Part shown: one piece after another, positions 45,227 through 53,816 of the stretch
How positions within the stretch are numbered: position 1 is the stretch's first letter
Layout: each line of letters opens with the position of its first letter
Origin: Emticicia sp. 21SJ11W-3
GTDB taxonomy: Bacteria; Bacteroidota; Bacteroidia; Cytophagales; Spirosomataceae
Direction: 5' to 3'
Assembly: GCF_024138715.1 (NCBI RefSeq)
Contig: NZ_CP092074.1
Span: 1,612,001 to 1,676,000 of the forward strand
Length of the DNA stretch: 64,000 nucleotides
Program-made: the position numbers and the translations under genes
The notes under the pieces: model-generated
Told to the model about the DNA's origin: nothing
Databases searched by the model: none
What the model saw: the letters and a program-made list of their open reading frames with translations, nothing else

Positions 45227-45243
45227 AAAATTAATGTCTCGCT

Positions 45244-47640
45244 TTAGAATGTGTATTTAGCCCTAAGGGTTACGTTTCTGCCAATTTCATCAGCAAAATA
45301 TCTGAAACGGTTCAGGTAGTCACGGTATTGGGTGTTGAACAGGTTGCTAACGCTGGCCGATACCCCTAAATTATTATTGCGCCCCAAATTGATTTGCTGA
45401 CTGACAGTAGCTGACCAGAGCAAGTAAGCCGGGGGAGGAGGCGCAAAGTCGCCACCGTATTGGTTAAACACAATTTCGTCTGACGGGATATCGCTGAAAA
45501 TAACTTTGGTAGGTACCCGCGTTTGTTTAGCCACATAAAGATTAGTGAGCGACAAGCCGGTTTTCTTCCAGTCATAATGCAGGGTGTTTTCCCACCTGTT
45601 GGGTGGAATCATAATCAACGGCTGGTTGTGGCTGATATCCTGTGCCTGCAGGTAAGACAGCTTTGAATTAAGTGAAACACCCTTATACAATAAGAAATTG
45701 CCGCTCAGGTCGAAGCCCCTGAAACGGGCGTCTGTCTGGGCATATCTGAACTCCGGAAAGGCGCCCCTGATGGTTAAGGTTGGCCTGCCGGTTGGCGATA
45801 AAAAAATAAAGTCTCTTATATAGTTATTGTACAGGTGTAGTTCCAGCTGTACAAGTTTGGTAATGTAATTGGTTGTAAACGACAGATTGGTGGCTATTTC
45901 GGGCTGTAGGGTTTCATCACCTTTTTCATAGCTGGCAGCGCCGTGGTGTACACCGTCGCTGTAAAGTTCATTAACCGTTGGCGCTCGCCAGGCAGACGTC
46001 AGGTTCAGTATCAGATTCCACTGAGCGTCCGGTCTGTAGTTTACCCCAAAAGTGCCGGTAAAATTCTGGTTCTGCTGGTTATTATTAACCACAGCCTGCT
46101 GGCCTCTGGGTATTCTGTAAACATCCAGATTCCTGAAATCATACCGCATTCCGCCTTCCATTTCCCAACGGTTGCGCACCAGGCGTTCTATCAGAAATAT
46201 GCCACCTGTATAATTCTGAAAATTGGGTATCAACACCGTCGATGAGCTGGGTTTCTGAAGCGTGCCACTGGTAATATTCTGCTGAAAATTACCATTCAGG
46301 CCCACAGAGCCGGTAAACAAACGGGCAATGGGCTTATGCTCAAAAAGCAATTCGCCTGTATAACTGGTTAGCTGAAACAGCTGCACAAGGTTTTTGTCGC
46401 CTCTTAATACGTCAACCTCTTTGCGGTAATTGAACTGTCGGCCCAGTGTTAATGAAATTTTTCCACCTCTGGTTTGTGCAACGGTTTTTAATTTAAGCAG
46501 GTTATGCTGCACATCCTGATACGGCCTGCCAATGGCATAAGTAAAGGTTTCGGGGGTATAAATACTTAATGGTCTGCCTCGTTCTATGGCCTGCACCAGG
46601 TCTGTTACATTACCGATATGCGAACCGGCAAACACACCTATTTTGGTGTTAAACTGGCTAAAGAAAACCTCAGACACCGAGTTTCTTCGTCTGTAATTGG
46701 CATTAACTGAAAAGTTTACTTCAGATACCCCCGTGTTGGCCAGCCGGTAATCGGGTGTTGAAATGTCGCCCCCTCTTTTATATGTTCCCTGAACTCTTAC
46801 GCCGATTGATTGTGGTACATCTGCTTTTTTGGGGCGCAATCCTCCTTCCAGAATACCTGACGTTACCACCTGATGCCCGTTTGTAAAATAGACGGTGTTT
46901 ACTTCACCACCTATCTTCGTAGAATCAGGAAGTGCGTCAGGTTCTACCAAAATTACACCAGCAATGGCATCAGAGCCGTATCTTACGCCTGCAGCGCCTT
47001 TCAGCACCGTTATTTTTTTAGCCACAAAAGGATCAATTTCAGGGGCGTGTTCGCTGCCCCATTGCTGGCCTTCCTGTCTTACGCCGTTGTTCATTATCAG
47101 CACCCGGTTAGAGTGCATGCCATGTATAACAGGCTTGGCAATTGAGCTACCTGTTTGCAGGGTAGTTACGCCCGTTATCTGTTTCAGGGCTTCACCCAGC
47201 GACTGCCCCCGGGTCTGGTCCAGGGCTTCGTTATCCAGCACATTTCTGGTTTGTGTCAGATTATCAATTTTTTCGGCTTTAATATCTACATTGGCCAGGT
47301 GAAGTTCGTCTTCCGAAAGCTTTATTTCCTGTTCGGCTCCGTGTTCAAGTTTAATGGTGTAGGTTTTTTCCTGATACCCCACAATACGCCCTACTACCTT
47401 ATAAGTGCCCTGGCATAAGTTGGTAATGCGGTAGCGGCCGTCTATATCTGTTGTCGTTCCTTTGTTGAGTTCTTTTATAAGTACCACTGCACCCACAATG
47501 GGTTGTTTAGTGGCATTGTCGCGCACTACGCCCTGTATAAAGCAATCGCAATGGGCGTTGGCTGCAGGGGTTTCTTCTTTTGTTTGTGAAAACGAAAAAT
47601 GAGATATGAGGCAGAAAAGAATGAGTGCGACTTTCTTCAT
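45244..47640 (-). CDS. ZnuD-like TonB-dependent outer-membrane receptor
   Basis: The 798-residue protein begins MKKVALILFCLISHFSFSQ (signal peptide). A carboxypeptidase-like domain (CDCFIQGVV to about residue 115), a plug with VIHGMHSNRVLIMNNGVRQE and WGSEHAPEIDPF, and a beta-barrel ending LRAKYTF follow. The plug signature is that of the ZnuD-like group, whose known members import zinc or haem; histidines and acidic residues near the plug loop would suit metal binding. The start at 47640 was chosen over one 42 bases upstream because it gives a clean signal peptide. An operator of the same type as those of the downstream lipoprotein overlaps its -7 element. Confidence 0.87.
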   Translation of the reverse strand: MKKVALILFCLISHFSFSQTKEETPAANAHCDCFIQGVVRDNATKQPIVGAVVLIKELNKGTTTDIDGRYRITNLCQGTYKVVGRIVGYQEKTYTIKLEHGAEQEIKLSEDELHLANVDIKAEKIDNLTQTRNVLDNEALDQTRGQSLGEALKQITGVTTLQTGSSIAKPVIHGMHSNRVLIMNNGVRQEGQQWGSEHAPEIDPFVAKKITVLKGAAGVRYGSDAIAGVILVEPDALPDSTKIGGEVNTVYFTNGHQVVTSGILEGGLRPKKADVPQSIGVRVQGTYKRGGDISTPDYRLANTGVSEVNFSVNANYRRRNSVSEVFFSQFNTKIGVFAGSHIGNVTDLVQAIERGRPLSIYTPETFTYAIGRPYQDVQHNLLKLKTVAQTRGGKISLTLGRQFNYRKEVDVLRGDKNLVQLFQLTSYTGELLFEHKPIARLFTGSVGLNGNFQQNITSGTLQKPSSSTVLIPNFQNYTGGIFLIERLVRNRWEMEGGMRYDFRNLDVYRIPRGQQAVVNNNQQNQNFTGTFGVNYRPDAQWNLILNLTSAWRAPTVNELYSDGVHHGAASYEKGDETLQPEIATNLSFTTNYITKLVQLELHLYNNYIRDFIFLSPTGRPTLTIRGAFPEFRYAQTDARFRGFDLSGNFLLYKGVSLNSKLSYLQAQDISHNQPLIMIPPNRWENTLHYDWKKTGLSLTNLYVAKQTRVPTKVIFSDIPSDEIVFNQYGGDFAPPPPAYLLWSATVSQQINLGRNNNLGVSASVSNLFNTQYRDYLNRFRYFADEIGRNVTLRAKYTF

Positions 47641-47677
47641 AGAATAGTGTACGGGTCTGAAACCGTACTTTAACAAA

Positions 47678-47692
47678 TGCAATTATGTTGCA
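47678..47692. promoter_or_regulatory. Palindromic operator, copy 3 (TonB receptor promoter)
   Basis: TGCAATTATGTTGCA is a perfect TGCAA-N5-TTGCA palindrome, 38 bp upstream of the receptor ATG. It overlaps the -7 element by two bases, with exactly the geometry seen for copy 1 at the lipoprotein gene. Confidence 0.78.
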
Positions 47693-47698
47693 AAATTA
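47691..47698 (-). promoter_or_regulatory. -7 element of the TonB receptor promoter
   Basis: The minus strand reads TAATTTTG, a perfect TAnnTTTG, 51 bp upstream of the chosen start codon. No -33 TTG is present at the usual distance. Confidence 0.55.
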
Positions 47699-47749
47699 TA
47701 AAGAAAGATTGAAACTCTTAAAAAAGAGCATTAAAAGTAGATGAAAACT

Positions 47750-49462
47750 CTAAAATAATAGCTGTCTTTTGCCGATGTTCCACCTGATACCAGTTGAGAA
47801 AATATTGCTTTTGAGGTTTTCTGGCGTTTTGGAGTAGCTAACCTGCCTGTGCTGGAAACCCGCATCTATAAAGAAATTATGAAATAGCATATACGATACG
47901 CTAATGTCTGTAAACCTTATTTTTGCCTTGTTTCCCTGGCCTATATAATTATTATACTCACCCGGCCTCAGCAGGTTGTAATTCCGCAGTATGTCGCCTC
48001 CGTAATTAATATTGTTTATGTCTTCACCGTGCCCGGCTCGCATCAGGTTATAAGTAAAAGTAAGCCTTGGTGCAGGCTGGTAACGAATGTTAATTAAAAA
48101 TTCTCTGAAATTGGCGCCTAAGGGGTGAGCCATAGGCATATTATAATGTACAAAATTGCTGTAGCTTGAGTTATGGCTGTATGTATACGGCCTTGCCACA
48201 TTGTATTCAAGTTGCAGGTCAAGATTTTTTATATTGAGCGCGTCTATATAACGCATACCCAGCTGGGTAGCATATTTGGTGGCCCACCAGCCTTTTTTCT
48301 TAAAATGTTTGAAATTAAACTCATCAAGCACCAACTGGCCATAAAATGAAAACCTGCGCGCCAGGTTAAGTTTAAAGTCGGCACCCACAATAGAGTTATC
48401 AACGCTGCCCAGGTGGCCTTCCACAAATCGGTAAAAAATAATGGGGTTAATGTAGTTTACATCAAAACCAACTTTTCTTTGCCCGTATGAGATGGTTTCA
48501 AAAATGCCGAAATTCAGGTTTTTAGTTACGTTTAGGCTTAAATGATGAAACGTAAAAAATTTGGGTGGCCTCCGTTCGGTGCCATCTGCGGCTATGGCGG
48601 TCTGCTTATTAACGGTTTGTGCAAAAATAGTTACATACTGAAACCGGCCTACCTGTGTGGTGGTTTTAAGATGCAGGTAAGGCGCCGAGAAGTCTGAAAG
48701 AATCAGCGAGCGTATGCCAGAGCCGATAAAGTTTTTATCGTGCCCAAACTGCATAGTAATGTTCTTCAGTATTTTAAAGGTAATATAACCACGGGCTGAA
48801 AAGAAATCTGTAACGAAACGGGTGGAGTCGTCATCTATAATTTTGGTGAAACCTTCATAAGGGAAACCATCGTAGCGTTTGGCGTAATCTTTCACATATT
48901 GCGGGTAAACTATCTGATTTTCTGTCAGCATTGTATAGAAACCCAGCCTTTTGCTGAAATTGCCACGTATCTCAATGCCACGCGTATTGGTGTAAAGAGA
49001 GTTGACAGAACGGTTATCGGAACCGACAGAAAAGTTGACGATAGGGTTGAGGTGTATGTCAAAATCATCGTTATTGAACTGATAAAAGTCTGATTTTTTG
49101 ACAAATAACTGCTTAAAAACAGGTTTTCTGCTGTTAATCTGTTCAAGTTTTGCTGCCGGTATAGAGTCGGGGTAGCTATCTGCCAGCCATTCCCAGCTGT
49201 CGTTTTGAAGATAAGCAAGATTAAACAGGTCTGTTTTAGATAACCCGGCCAGTGAGTCTTTTTCAAGCCCGGTAGTTAATTGAACCAGGTCTTTACGAAA
49301 CCCCGGTTTAATATTGCTGAAGAGTTTATTGGATAATCGGTTGCCTTTTATTTCGTAGCGTTCCAGAAGATGCTGATAATCGTTGTTCAATGGTACATAG
49401 GTACTTTGAGCCAAAGAAGTGCAACACATTACTGCCAGAAAAAAAAATAAACTCAAACGCAT
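47750..49462 (-). CDS. Wzi-like outer-membrane beta-barrel protein
   Basis: The 570-residue protein (ATG 49462; the frame extends to a TTG 18 bases upstream) has a signal peptide ending SLAQ near residue 19. The long beta-barrel shows alternating aromatic strands, with FGHDKNFIGSGIRSLILSDF in the middle as in capsule-assembly Wzi-type proteins, and ends IGKRQLLF. Wzi helps anchor surface polysaccharide in enterobacteria; Bacteroidota members are poorly studied. It is not beside the exopolysaccharide locus but could act on its product. Its stop is about 50 bp from the operator of the TonB receptor gene. Confidence 0.75.
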   Translation of the reverse strand: MRLSLFFFLAVMCCTSLAQSTYVPLNNDYQHLLERYEIKGNRLSNKLFSNIKPGFRKDLVQLTTGLEKDSLAGLSKTDLFNLAYLQNDSWEWLADSYPDSIPAAKLEQINSRKPVFKQLFVKKSDFYQFNNDDFDIHLNPIVNFSVGSDNRSVNSLYTNTRGIEIRGNFSKRLGFYTMLTENQIVYPQYVKDYAKRYDGFPYEGFTKIIDDDSTRFVTDFFSARGYITFKILKNITMQFGHDKNFIGSGIRSLILSDFSAPYLHLKTTTQVGRFQYVTIFAQTVNKQTAIAADGTERRPPKFFTFHHLSLNVTKNLNFGIFETISYGQRKVGFDVNYINPIIFYRFVEGHLGSVDNSIVGADFKLNLARRFSFYGQLVLDEFNFKHFKKKGWWATKYATQLGMRYIDALNIKNLDLQLEYNVARPYTYSHNSSYSNFVHYNMPMAHPLGANFREFLINIRYQPAPRLTFTYNLMRAGHGEDINNINYGGDILRNYNLLRPGEYNNYIGQGNKAKIRFTDISVSYMLFHNFFIDAGFQHRQVSYSKTPENLKSNIFSTGIRWNIGKRQLLF

Positions 49463-49540
49463 TAAGATATGTTTTTGCAATCGTTAGGGCTTTTAGATGC
49501 GAAAATACAGATAATTCCTTATTTTGCACTATAGAAATCT

Positions 49541-49548
49541 TAATTTTG
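49541..49548 (+). promoter_or_regulatory. Candidate -7 element of ispH
   Basis: TAATTTTG is a perfect TAnnTTTG, 87 bp upstream of the ispH ATG. A TTG at 49524-49526 is closer than the usual -33 spacing. Confidence 0.45.
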
Positions 49549-49635
49549 TAGTATTAACAAATAAAAATTAAGATTGTTCTGAACAATTGTTTGTCGATTT
49601 TGATTATATAGTCGGGTTTTATTATTCATCACACC

Positions 49636-50862
49636 ATGAAGTCGTTCGTTATACCGGAAATTTATAAAAGTAATGTTATAGGAAGAATAAAAGAGATTCG
49701 GCGGTTAAAAGACAGGCTGAAGAAAGATTTTTCTCCTACCGAACTCGACTTTGGCGCTGTCAGGTTTCTGATTGCAAGGCACTTCGGCTTTTGCTATGGT
49801 GTTGAAAACGCAGTAGAAATTGCCTATAAGACGATTAACGAAAATCCGGATAAACGCATTTTTTTGTTAAGTGAAATGATTCATAATCCTGACGTAAACG
49901 CCGACCTGCTGTCGCAGGGTGTGCGTTTTCTGATGGATACCAAAGGTAACCAGTTGATTGACTGGAGCGACCTGCAGCCCGATGATGCCGTTATTGTACC
50001 GGCTTTTGGCACCACGCTTGAGATTCAGCAGCAGCTGGAACAATTGCAGATTGACCCTTACAGGTACGATACCACCTGCCCTTTTGTAGAAAAAGTCTGG
50101 AATCGCGCGCAGCAGATAGGCGAAAGAGGCTACTCTATTGTGGTGCATGGCAAACCCGGGCATGAAGAAACCCGTGCTACGTTTTCGCATAGTAAAGAAA
50201 ACGCCCCAACTGTGGTTGTAAACAACATGGCCGAGGCCTGCCAACTGGCTTTATACATTACTGGCGCTTTACCTAAAGACCAGTTTTATGTTGATTTCGC
50301 CGGGCAATACTCGCAAGGGTTTGACCCCGACAAAGACCTGGCGCGTATAGGGGTGGTAAACCAGACTACCATGCTGGCGTCTGACACCCAGGCCATTGCC
50401 GATTATCTGAAACAGGTGATGATAACCCATTACCAGTTGCAGGGCCCTGAAATTGAAAAGCATTTTGCCAATACCCGAGACACCCTCTGCTATGCTACCA
50501 ACGATAACCAGGAGGCTACCTACGCTTTATTGCAGCATGAAGCCGACTTTGCCGTAGTGGTTGGGGGCTATAACAGTTCTAATACCTCGCATCTGGTTGA
50601 GCTTTGTGAGGAGAAACTCCCTACGTTTTTTATTCAGTCGCAGGATAAAATTCTGGATAAAAACCTTATCCGTCATTATAACCTTCATACCAGAACGGAG
50701 GTAACAAGCCCGTTTATTGAGGAGAAGGAAAAGACCACCATCATGCTTACCTGCGGAGCTTCGTGTCCTGATGCCGTAATGGAATCGGTGATGCTTAAAA
50801 TTTTATCTTTTTTTAATATTTCAAAAGAAATAACACAAGCGGTTGAGGCGTTAAATCAGTAG
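49636..50862 (+). CDS. ispH: 4-hydroxy-3-methylbut-2-enyl diphosphate reductase
   Basis: IspH performs the last step of the MEP isoprenoid pathway with a [4Fe-4S] cluster. The three cluster cysteines are visible: C53 (HFGFCYGVENA), C148 (TTCPFVEKVW) and C285 (DTLCYATNDNQ). The active-site region EMIHNPDVN and LTCGASCPDAVME are also present. At 408 residues it is the long form, with an N-terminal extension of about 40 residues and an insertion, compared with about 316 in E. coli. It is a single-gene unit here. Confidence 0.96.
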   Translation: MKSFVIPEIYKSNVIGRIKEIRRLKDRLKKDFSPTELDFGAVRFLIARHFGFCYGVENAVEIAYKTINENPDKRIFLLSEMIHNPDVNADLLSQGVRFLMDTKGNQLIDWSDLQPDDAVIVPAFGTTLEIQQQLEQLQIDPYRYDTTCPFVEKVWNRAQQIGERGYSIVVHGKPGHEETRATFSHSKENAPTVVVNNMAEACQLALYITGALPKDQFYVDFAGQYSQGFDPDKDLARIGVVNQTTMLASDTQAIADYLKQVMITHYQLQGPEIEKHFANTRDTLCYATNDNQEATYALLQHEADFAVVVGGYNSSNTSHLVELCEEKLPTFFIQSQDKILDKNLIRHYNLHTRTEVTSPFIEEKEKTTIMLTCGASCPDAVMESVMLKILSFFNISKEITQAVEALNQ

Positions 50863-50882
50863 ACGTGTAAATGGATACACAT

Positions 50883-50890
50883 TAATTTTG
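50883..50890 (+). promoter_or_regulatory. Candidate -7 element upstream of the 67-residue protein gene
   Basis: TAATTTTG is a perfect TAnnTTTG, 21 bp after the ispH stop and 110 bp before the ATG at 51001. It is the same octamer as at ispH. Confidence 0.4.
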
Positions 50891-51000
50891 TGATATTTTT
50901 TTAATGAAAAATTAAACTTTTTTGTTTCTGGTATTGAAGAATTATTTAGTAAATTTACACCTACTAGTCGCTAATAACCATTCTAATCAACTGATGACTT

Positions 51001-51204
51001 ATGAAAATGTTAGACTATGTAAAAGTGATCCTGGAGAAAGTGAGTTTTGAAAGTAGTTTGTTTGAAAAAGAATTAAAGAAATCCCTTAAATTATTGTCAT
51101 TCCGAGAGATACGTGAGCTAAGAAAGTGGTGTTATCTGAAATTCGGAAATATATACCGGGGAATTCTGAACAAAACTTTCCGTCGGTCACAGTTAAGTGT
51201 TTAG
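51001..51204 (+). CDS. Small conserved-looking basic protein, function unknown
   Basis: The 67-residue protein is helical and basic: MLDYVKVILEKVSFESSLFE, then ELKKSLKLLSFREIRELRKW and CYLKFGNIY. It has no signal peptide or membrane helix. The layout (long amphipathic helix, RELRKWCYLKFG) resembles small uncharacterised proteins widespread in Cytophagales, which I recall but cannot verify. A strong terminator follows the stop after 3 bp, supporting a real one-gene transcript. No function can be given. Confidence 0.7.
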   Translation: MKMLDYVKVILEKVSFESSLFEKELKKSLKLLSFREIRELRKWCYLKFGNIYRGILNKTFRRSQLSV

Positions 51205-51207
51205 ATG

Positions 51208-51237
51208 AACAGCCTCTCAGCCTGCTGAGAGGCTGTT
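51208..51237. terminator. Bidirectional terminator between small gene and RDD gene
   Basis: AACAGCCTCTCAG and CTGAGAGGCTGTT form a perfect 13-bp stem with a 4-nt loop, directly between the convergent stops at 51204 and 51238. T-runs occur on the plus side (TTTTATTTTT). Confidence 0.92.
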
Positions 51238-52011
51238 TTATTTTTCATCGTTAATGGCATAATAATTATAATCGTTCAATAGCTGTTTCAGAAACTCAAA
51301 ATTGTCTTCATTGCTCTCAATTTTAAGCAGATTTTTAATGTGCTGTGCCAGCTTGGCTGCAATTGCCGGGTTCATCAATCTGTCTCCTTTCTCCATAAGC
51401 AGCTTTATGCTGTTAATGTCTTTGTCTGACAAACGCATAATTTCCGGATACTTCGGCTTATAGCCGCTGGCCTTGGTTGCGTAGGCATAAATGGTGTCTT
51501 CTATGAAAATAATCTTTTCTTTGGTTTTTACCACCACCGTGTTGGCTGCCATATCGCCCAGGCGTTGTTGCTTGTCTGACAGCAAAATGAGTAGTCCGCC
51601 AACCAGCGGGCTGAATATCGCCAAAGCCGAAAAAGCCTGATGAATAGCCATAAACAAAGAAAATATCCAGGTATCGGCCCCTAGAAACAACCAACGCGTA
51701 GCGCATTGGTAAACCGACGGATAATTGCCTTCAACACCTACCACCCTGATTTTCAAAAGATATTTACCCGGCGACTGGCCTTTATTAAGCCACTCGAACA
51801 AGAATGAGTAAAATATAAATGGCGTGTAGATAATAAATGAAAGCACTAAATTATTGATAGACAGGGTATCAATGCTAATAAACGACACCGCAATTATGTA
51901 TACCCATTTAATTGCCCAGTCTATCAGGTAAGCGCCAAAACGTGCGCCGGCACTGGCCAGCTCAAATCTTAAATCGATATTCAGATAGGTGGGAATAGAT
52001 AGAAATTTCAT
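51238..52011 (-). CDS. RDD-family membrane protein
   Basis: The 257-residue protein has RDD features: FGAYLIDWAIKW at the first helix (R replaced by G-A, D kept), three or four membrane helices, KGQSPGKYLLKIRVV and QRLGDMAANTVVV. The function of RDD proteins is uncertain; transport roles have been suggested for some. It is divergent from the SpoIIM-like gene of a six-gene membrane cluster (94 bp between starts), in which RDD genes are usual companions. Confidence 0.85.
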   Translation of the reverse strand: MKFLSIPTYLNIDLRFELASAGARFGAYLIDWAIKWVYIIAVSFISIDTLSINNLVLSFIIYTPFIFYSFLFEWLNKGQSPGKYLLKIRVVGVEGNYPSVYQCATRWLFLGADTWIFSLFMAIHQAFSALAIFSPLVGGLLILLSDKQQRLGDMAANTVVVKTKEKIIFIEDTIYAYATKASGYKPKYPEIMRLSDKDINSIKLLMEKGDRLMNPAIAAKLAQHIKNLLKIESNEDNFEFLKQLLNDYNYYAINDEK

Positions 52012-52105
52012 TTTTCAGAATCTTTGCTTCAGTATTTTATTAATATCAGAATGTAAATTTCAAATATAATCTAAAATTTGCTATCTTGGGATTTTAAACC
52101 AAAAT

Positions 52106-53107
52106 ATGAGGGAAAGTACTTTTATTGACAGAAACTTTAAGCGGTGGGAAGAAATTGAAAATGACTTAAAAACAGATCCTGATGAAATATCTTCTGATTT
52201 CATCGACTTAATGAACGATTTGTCTTATGCTCAGACGCATTATCCACACAGTAAAATAAGCCAATACGTAAACTCGCTTTCTTCAAGGGTTTACAAAAAA
52301 ATATTTCTGCATCAGAAACAAAACAAAAATCCTTTTTACCATTTCTGGGTAAAAGATTTTCCGGCAATACTGGGGCATCATTCACGCATACTCTGGTTAT
52401 CTGCTGCCATTTTTTTTACCTTTTGTTTGCTGGGCTATGTATGCTCTTTTATTGACACCGGTTTTATTGAAGGTATTCTAGGTTCAGATTACGTCAGGAT
52501 GACAGAAGCCAACATCAAAAAAGGCGAGCCCTTCGGTGTGTACAATTCTGCACAGCCCTTGAATATGTTCATGAGCATTTTTGCCAATAATCTGAGGGTA
52601 GGGCTGATGGTTTTTATTACCGGTATTTTATTAGGAACAGGAAGTTTTTATCTCACTTTTACCAATGGCATAATGATAGGCGCATTTTTCTCGCTCTTCA
52701 TTCAGAATAATCTCGGAACAGATGCTATATTTGTGATTATGCTGCACGGCACTTTTGAACTCATGGGCCTGGTGCTGGAGTGTATGGCAGGCCTTATTCT
52801 TGGTTTAAGTTTTCTGTTTCCGGGCACACTTACCAGAAAACAGGCGTTCAGAAAGGGGCTGTCGGAAAGCGTAAAAATATATATCGGAACCATACCTTTT
52901 ACTACCATTGCTGCGCTGATTGAGAGCTACGTTACCTATCTGGGTAAGCAGGGTTTTGAGACCACCAATATATTTGTTTTGCTGTTTTTATCTCTTGTCT
53001 TTATAGGTAGTTGGCTTTTTGTTATCTGGTACTTTTTTATTTATTCTAAAAAGCTGACTGAAAAATATCCGTATGAACAATACCTTGAAGCTATTATTCA
53101 TAAATAA
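52106..53107 (+). CDS. SpoIIM-like (DUF95) membrane protein
   Basis: The 333-residue protein has an N-terminal soluble helical part with RESTFIDRNFKRWEEIENDL and then about six membrane helices, including FANNLRVGLMVFITGILLG and the H-G-x-x-E motif in MLHGTFELMGLVLE. These are the marks of the stage II sporulation protein M / DUF95 family, here in a non-sporulating bacterium. It is the first gene of the cluster; its 3' end overlaps the next gene by 35 bp. Confidence 0.88.
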   Translation: MRESTFIDRNFKRWEEIENDLKTDPDEISSDFIDLMNDLSYAQTHYPHSKISQYVNSLSSRVYKKIFLHQKQNKNPFYHFWVKDFPAILGHHSRILWLSAAIFFTFCLLGYVCSFIDTGFIEGILGSDYVRMTEANIKKGEPFGVYNSAQPLNMFMSIFANNLRVGLMVFITGILLGTGSFYLTFTNGIMIGAFFSLFIQNNLGTDAIFVIMLHGTFELMGLVLECMAGLILGLSFLFPGTLTRKQAFRKGLSESVKIYIGTIPFTTIAALIESYVTYLGKQGFETTNIFVLLFLSLVFIGSWLFVIWYFFIYSKKLTEKYPYEQYLEAIIHK

Positions 53108-53816
53108 GCTCTTTATACCAGTATTGATTCTCTTTTTTGCAGCAACACCATCTTTTGCGCAGGACGACAAGCCCCTGGCAAAAGCACATGTGGATTCGCT
53201 GAAAAAAAGTGAAGAAAAACTATGGTATGTTGATAATTTTAAAGGAGAACAAAAACAAAAAGCCCGTACACCCAAGGCTCTTAAAAAGAGCAATACCGAT
53301 AACCGGGCGCTGGCATACCTGCTGGCCACAATTGGTGCCATATTTAAAGTATTGGTGTGGGTGGTTATTGCCCTGGCGCTGGCTGGTGCCGGTTATTTGA
53401 TTATTAAAAACCTGAAAGATTTTGAATTCAGAAATAATCCGGCAGTACCTGTAGATACCTCGGTATTAGAAACCGGAAATCTGGACCTGAAAGTGGTGAA
53501 CACCCTTGACCTGAACGCCCAGATTGAAAAATGTATACAGGATAAAAATTACCGGCTCGCTGTGCGGTATTACTACCTGTGGGTAATGAAAATGCTGAAC
53601 GAAGCACAGCTGATAGAATTTAATATTGATAAAACCAATCAGGATTATACCCGTGAACTAAGCCGTAAAACTGCTTTTTCAAAAGAAAGGCTCGGGCTGT
53701 TTATGCAGTGTACCCATTATTACGAATACCTGTGGTTTGGCAATTTTACCGTCTCTGATGCCGCCTTCCTGAACATTGAAAAAACTTTTAAGGGTTTCCT
53801 TAACCATAAGGCATGA
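53073..53816 (+). CDS. DUF4129-type membrane protein
   Basis: The 247-residue protein has a signal peptide (ending SFAQ near residue 29), a membrane helix near residues 90-115 (LVWVVIALALAGAGYLIIKN) and a C-terminal cytoplasmic helical domain. RLAVRYYYLWVMKMLNEAQL and YTRELSRKTAF match the DUF4129 domain. The start lies inside the preceding gene (35-bp overlap), so translation is coupled. It ends in a 4-bp overlap with the next gene. Confidence 0.82.
   Translation: MNNTLKLLFINKLFIPVLILFFAATPSFAQDDKPLAKAHVDSLKKSEEKLWYVDNFKGEQKQKARTPKALKKSNTDNRALAYLLATIGAIFKVLVWVVIALALAGAGYLIIKNLKDFEFRNNPAVPVDTSVLETGNLDLKVVNTLDLNAQIEKCIQDKNYRLAVRYYYLWVMKMLNEAQLIEFNIDKTNQDYTRELSRKTAFSKERLGLFMQCTHYYEYLWFGNFTVSDAAFLNIEKTFKGFLNHKA

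Noticed and set aside
50865-50880. GTGTA-N6-TACAC as an ispH terminator
   Set aside because: The 5-bp stem is weak and is not followed directly by a T-run, and it overlaps a candidate promoter region.
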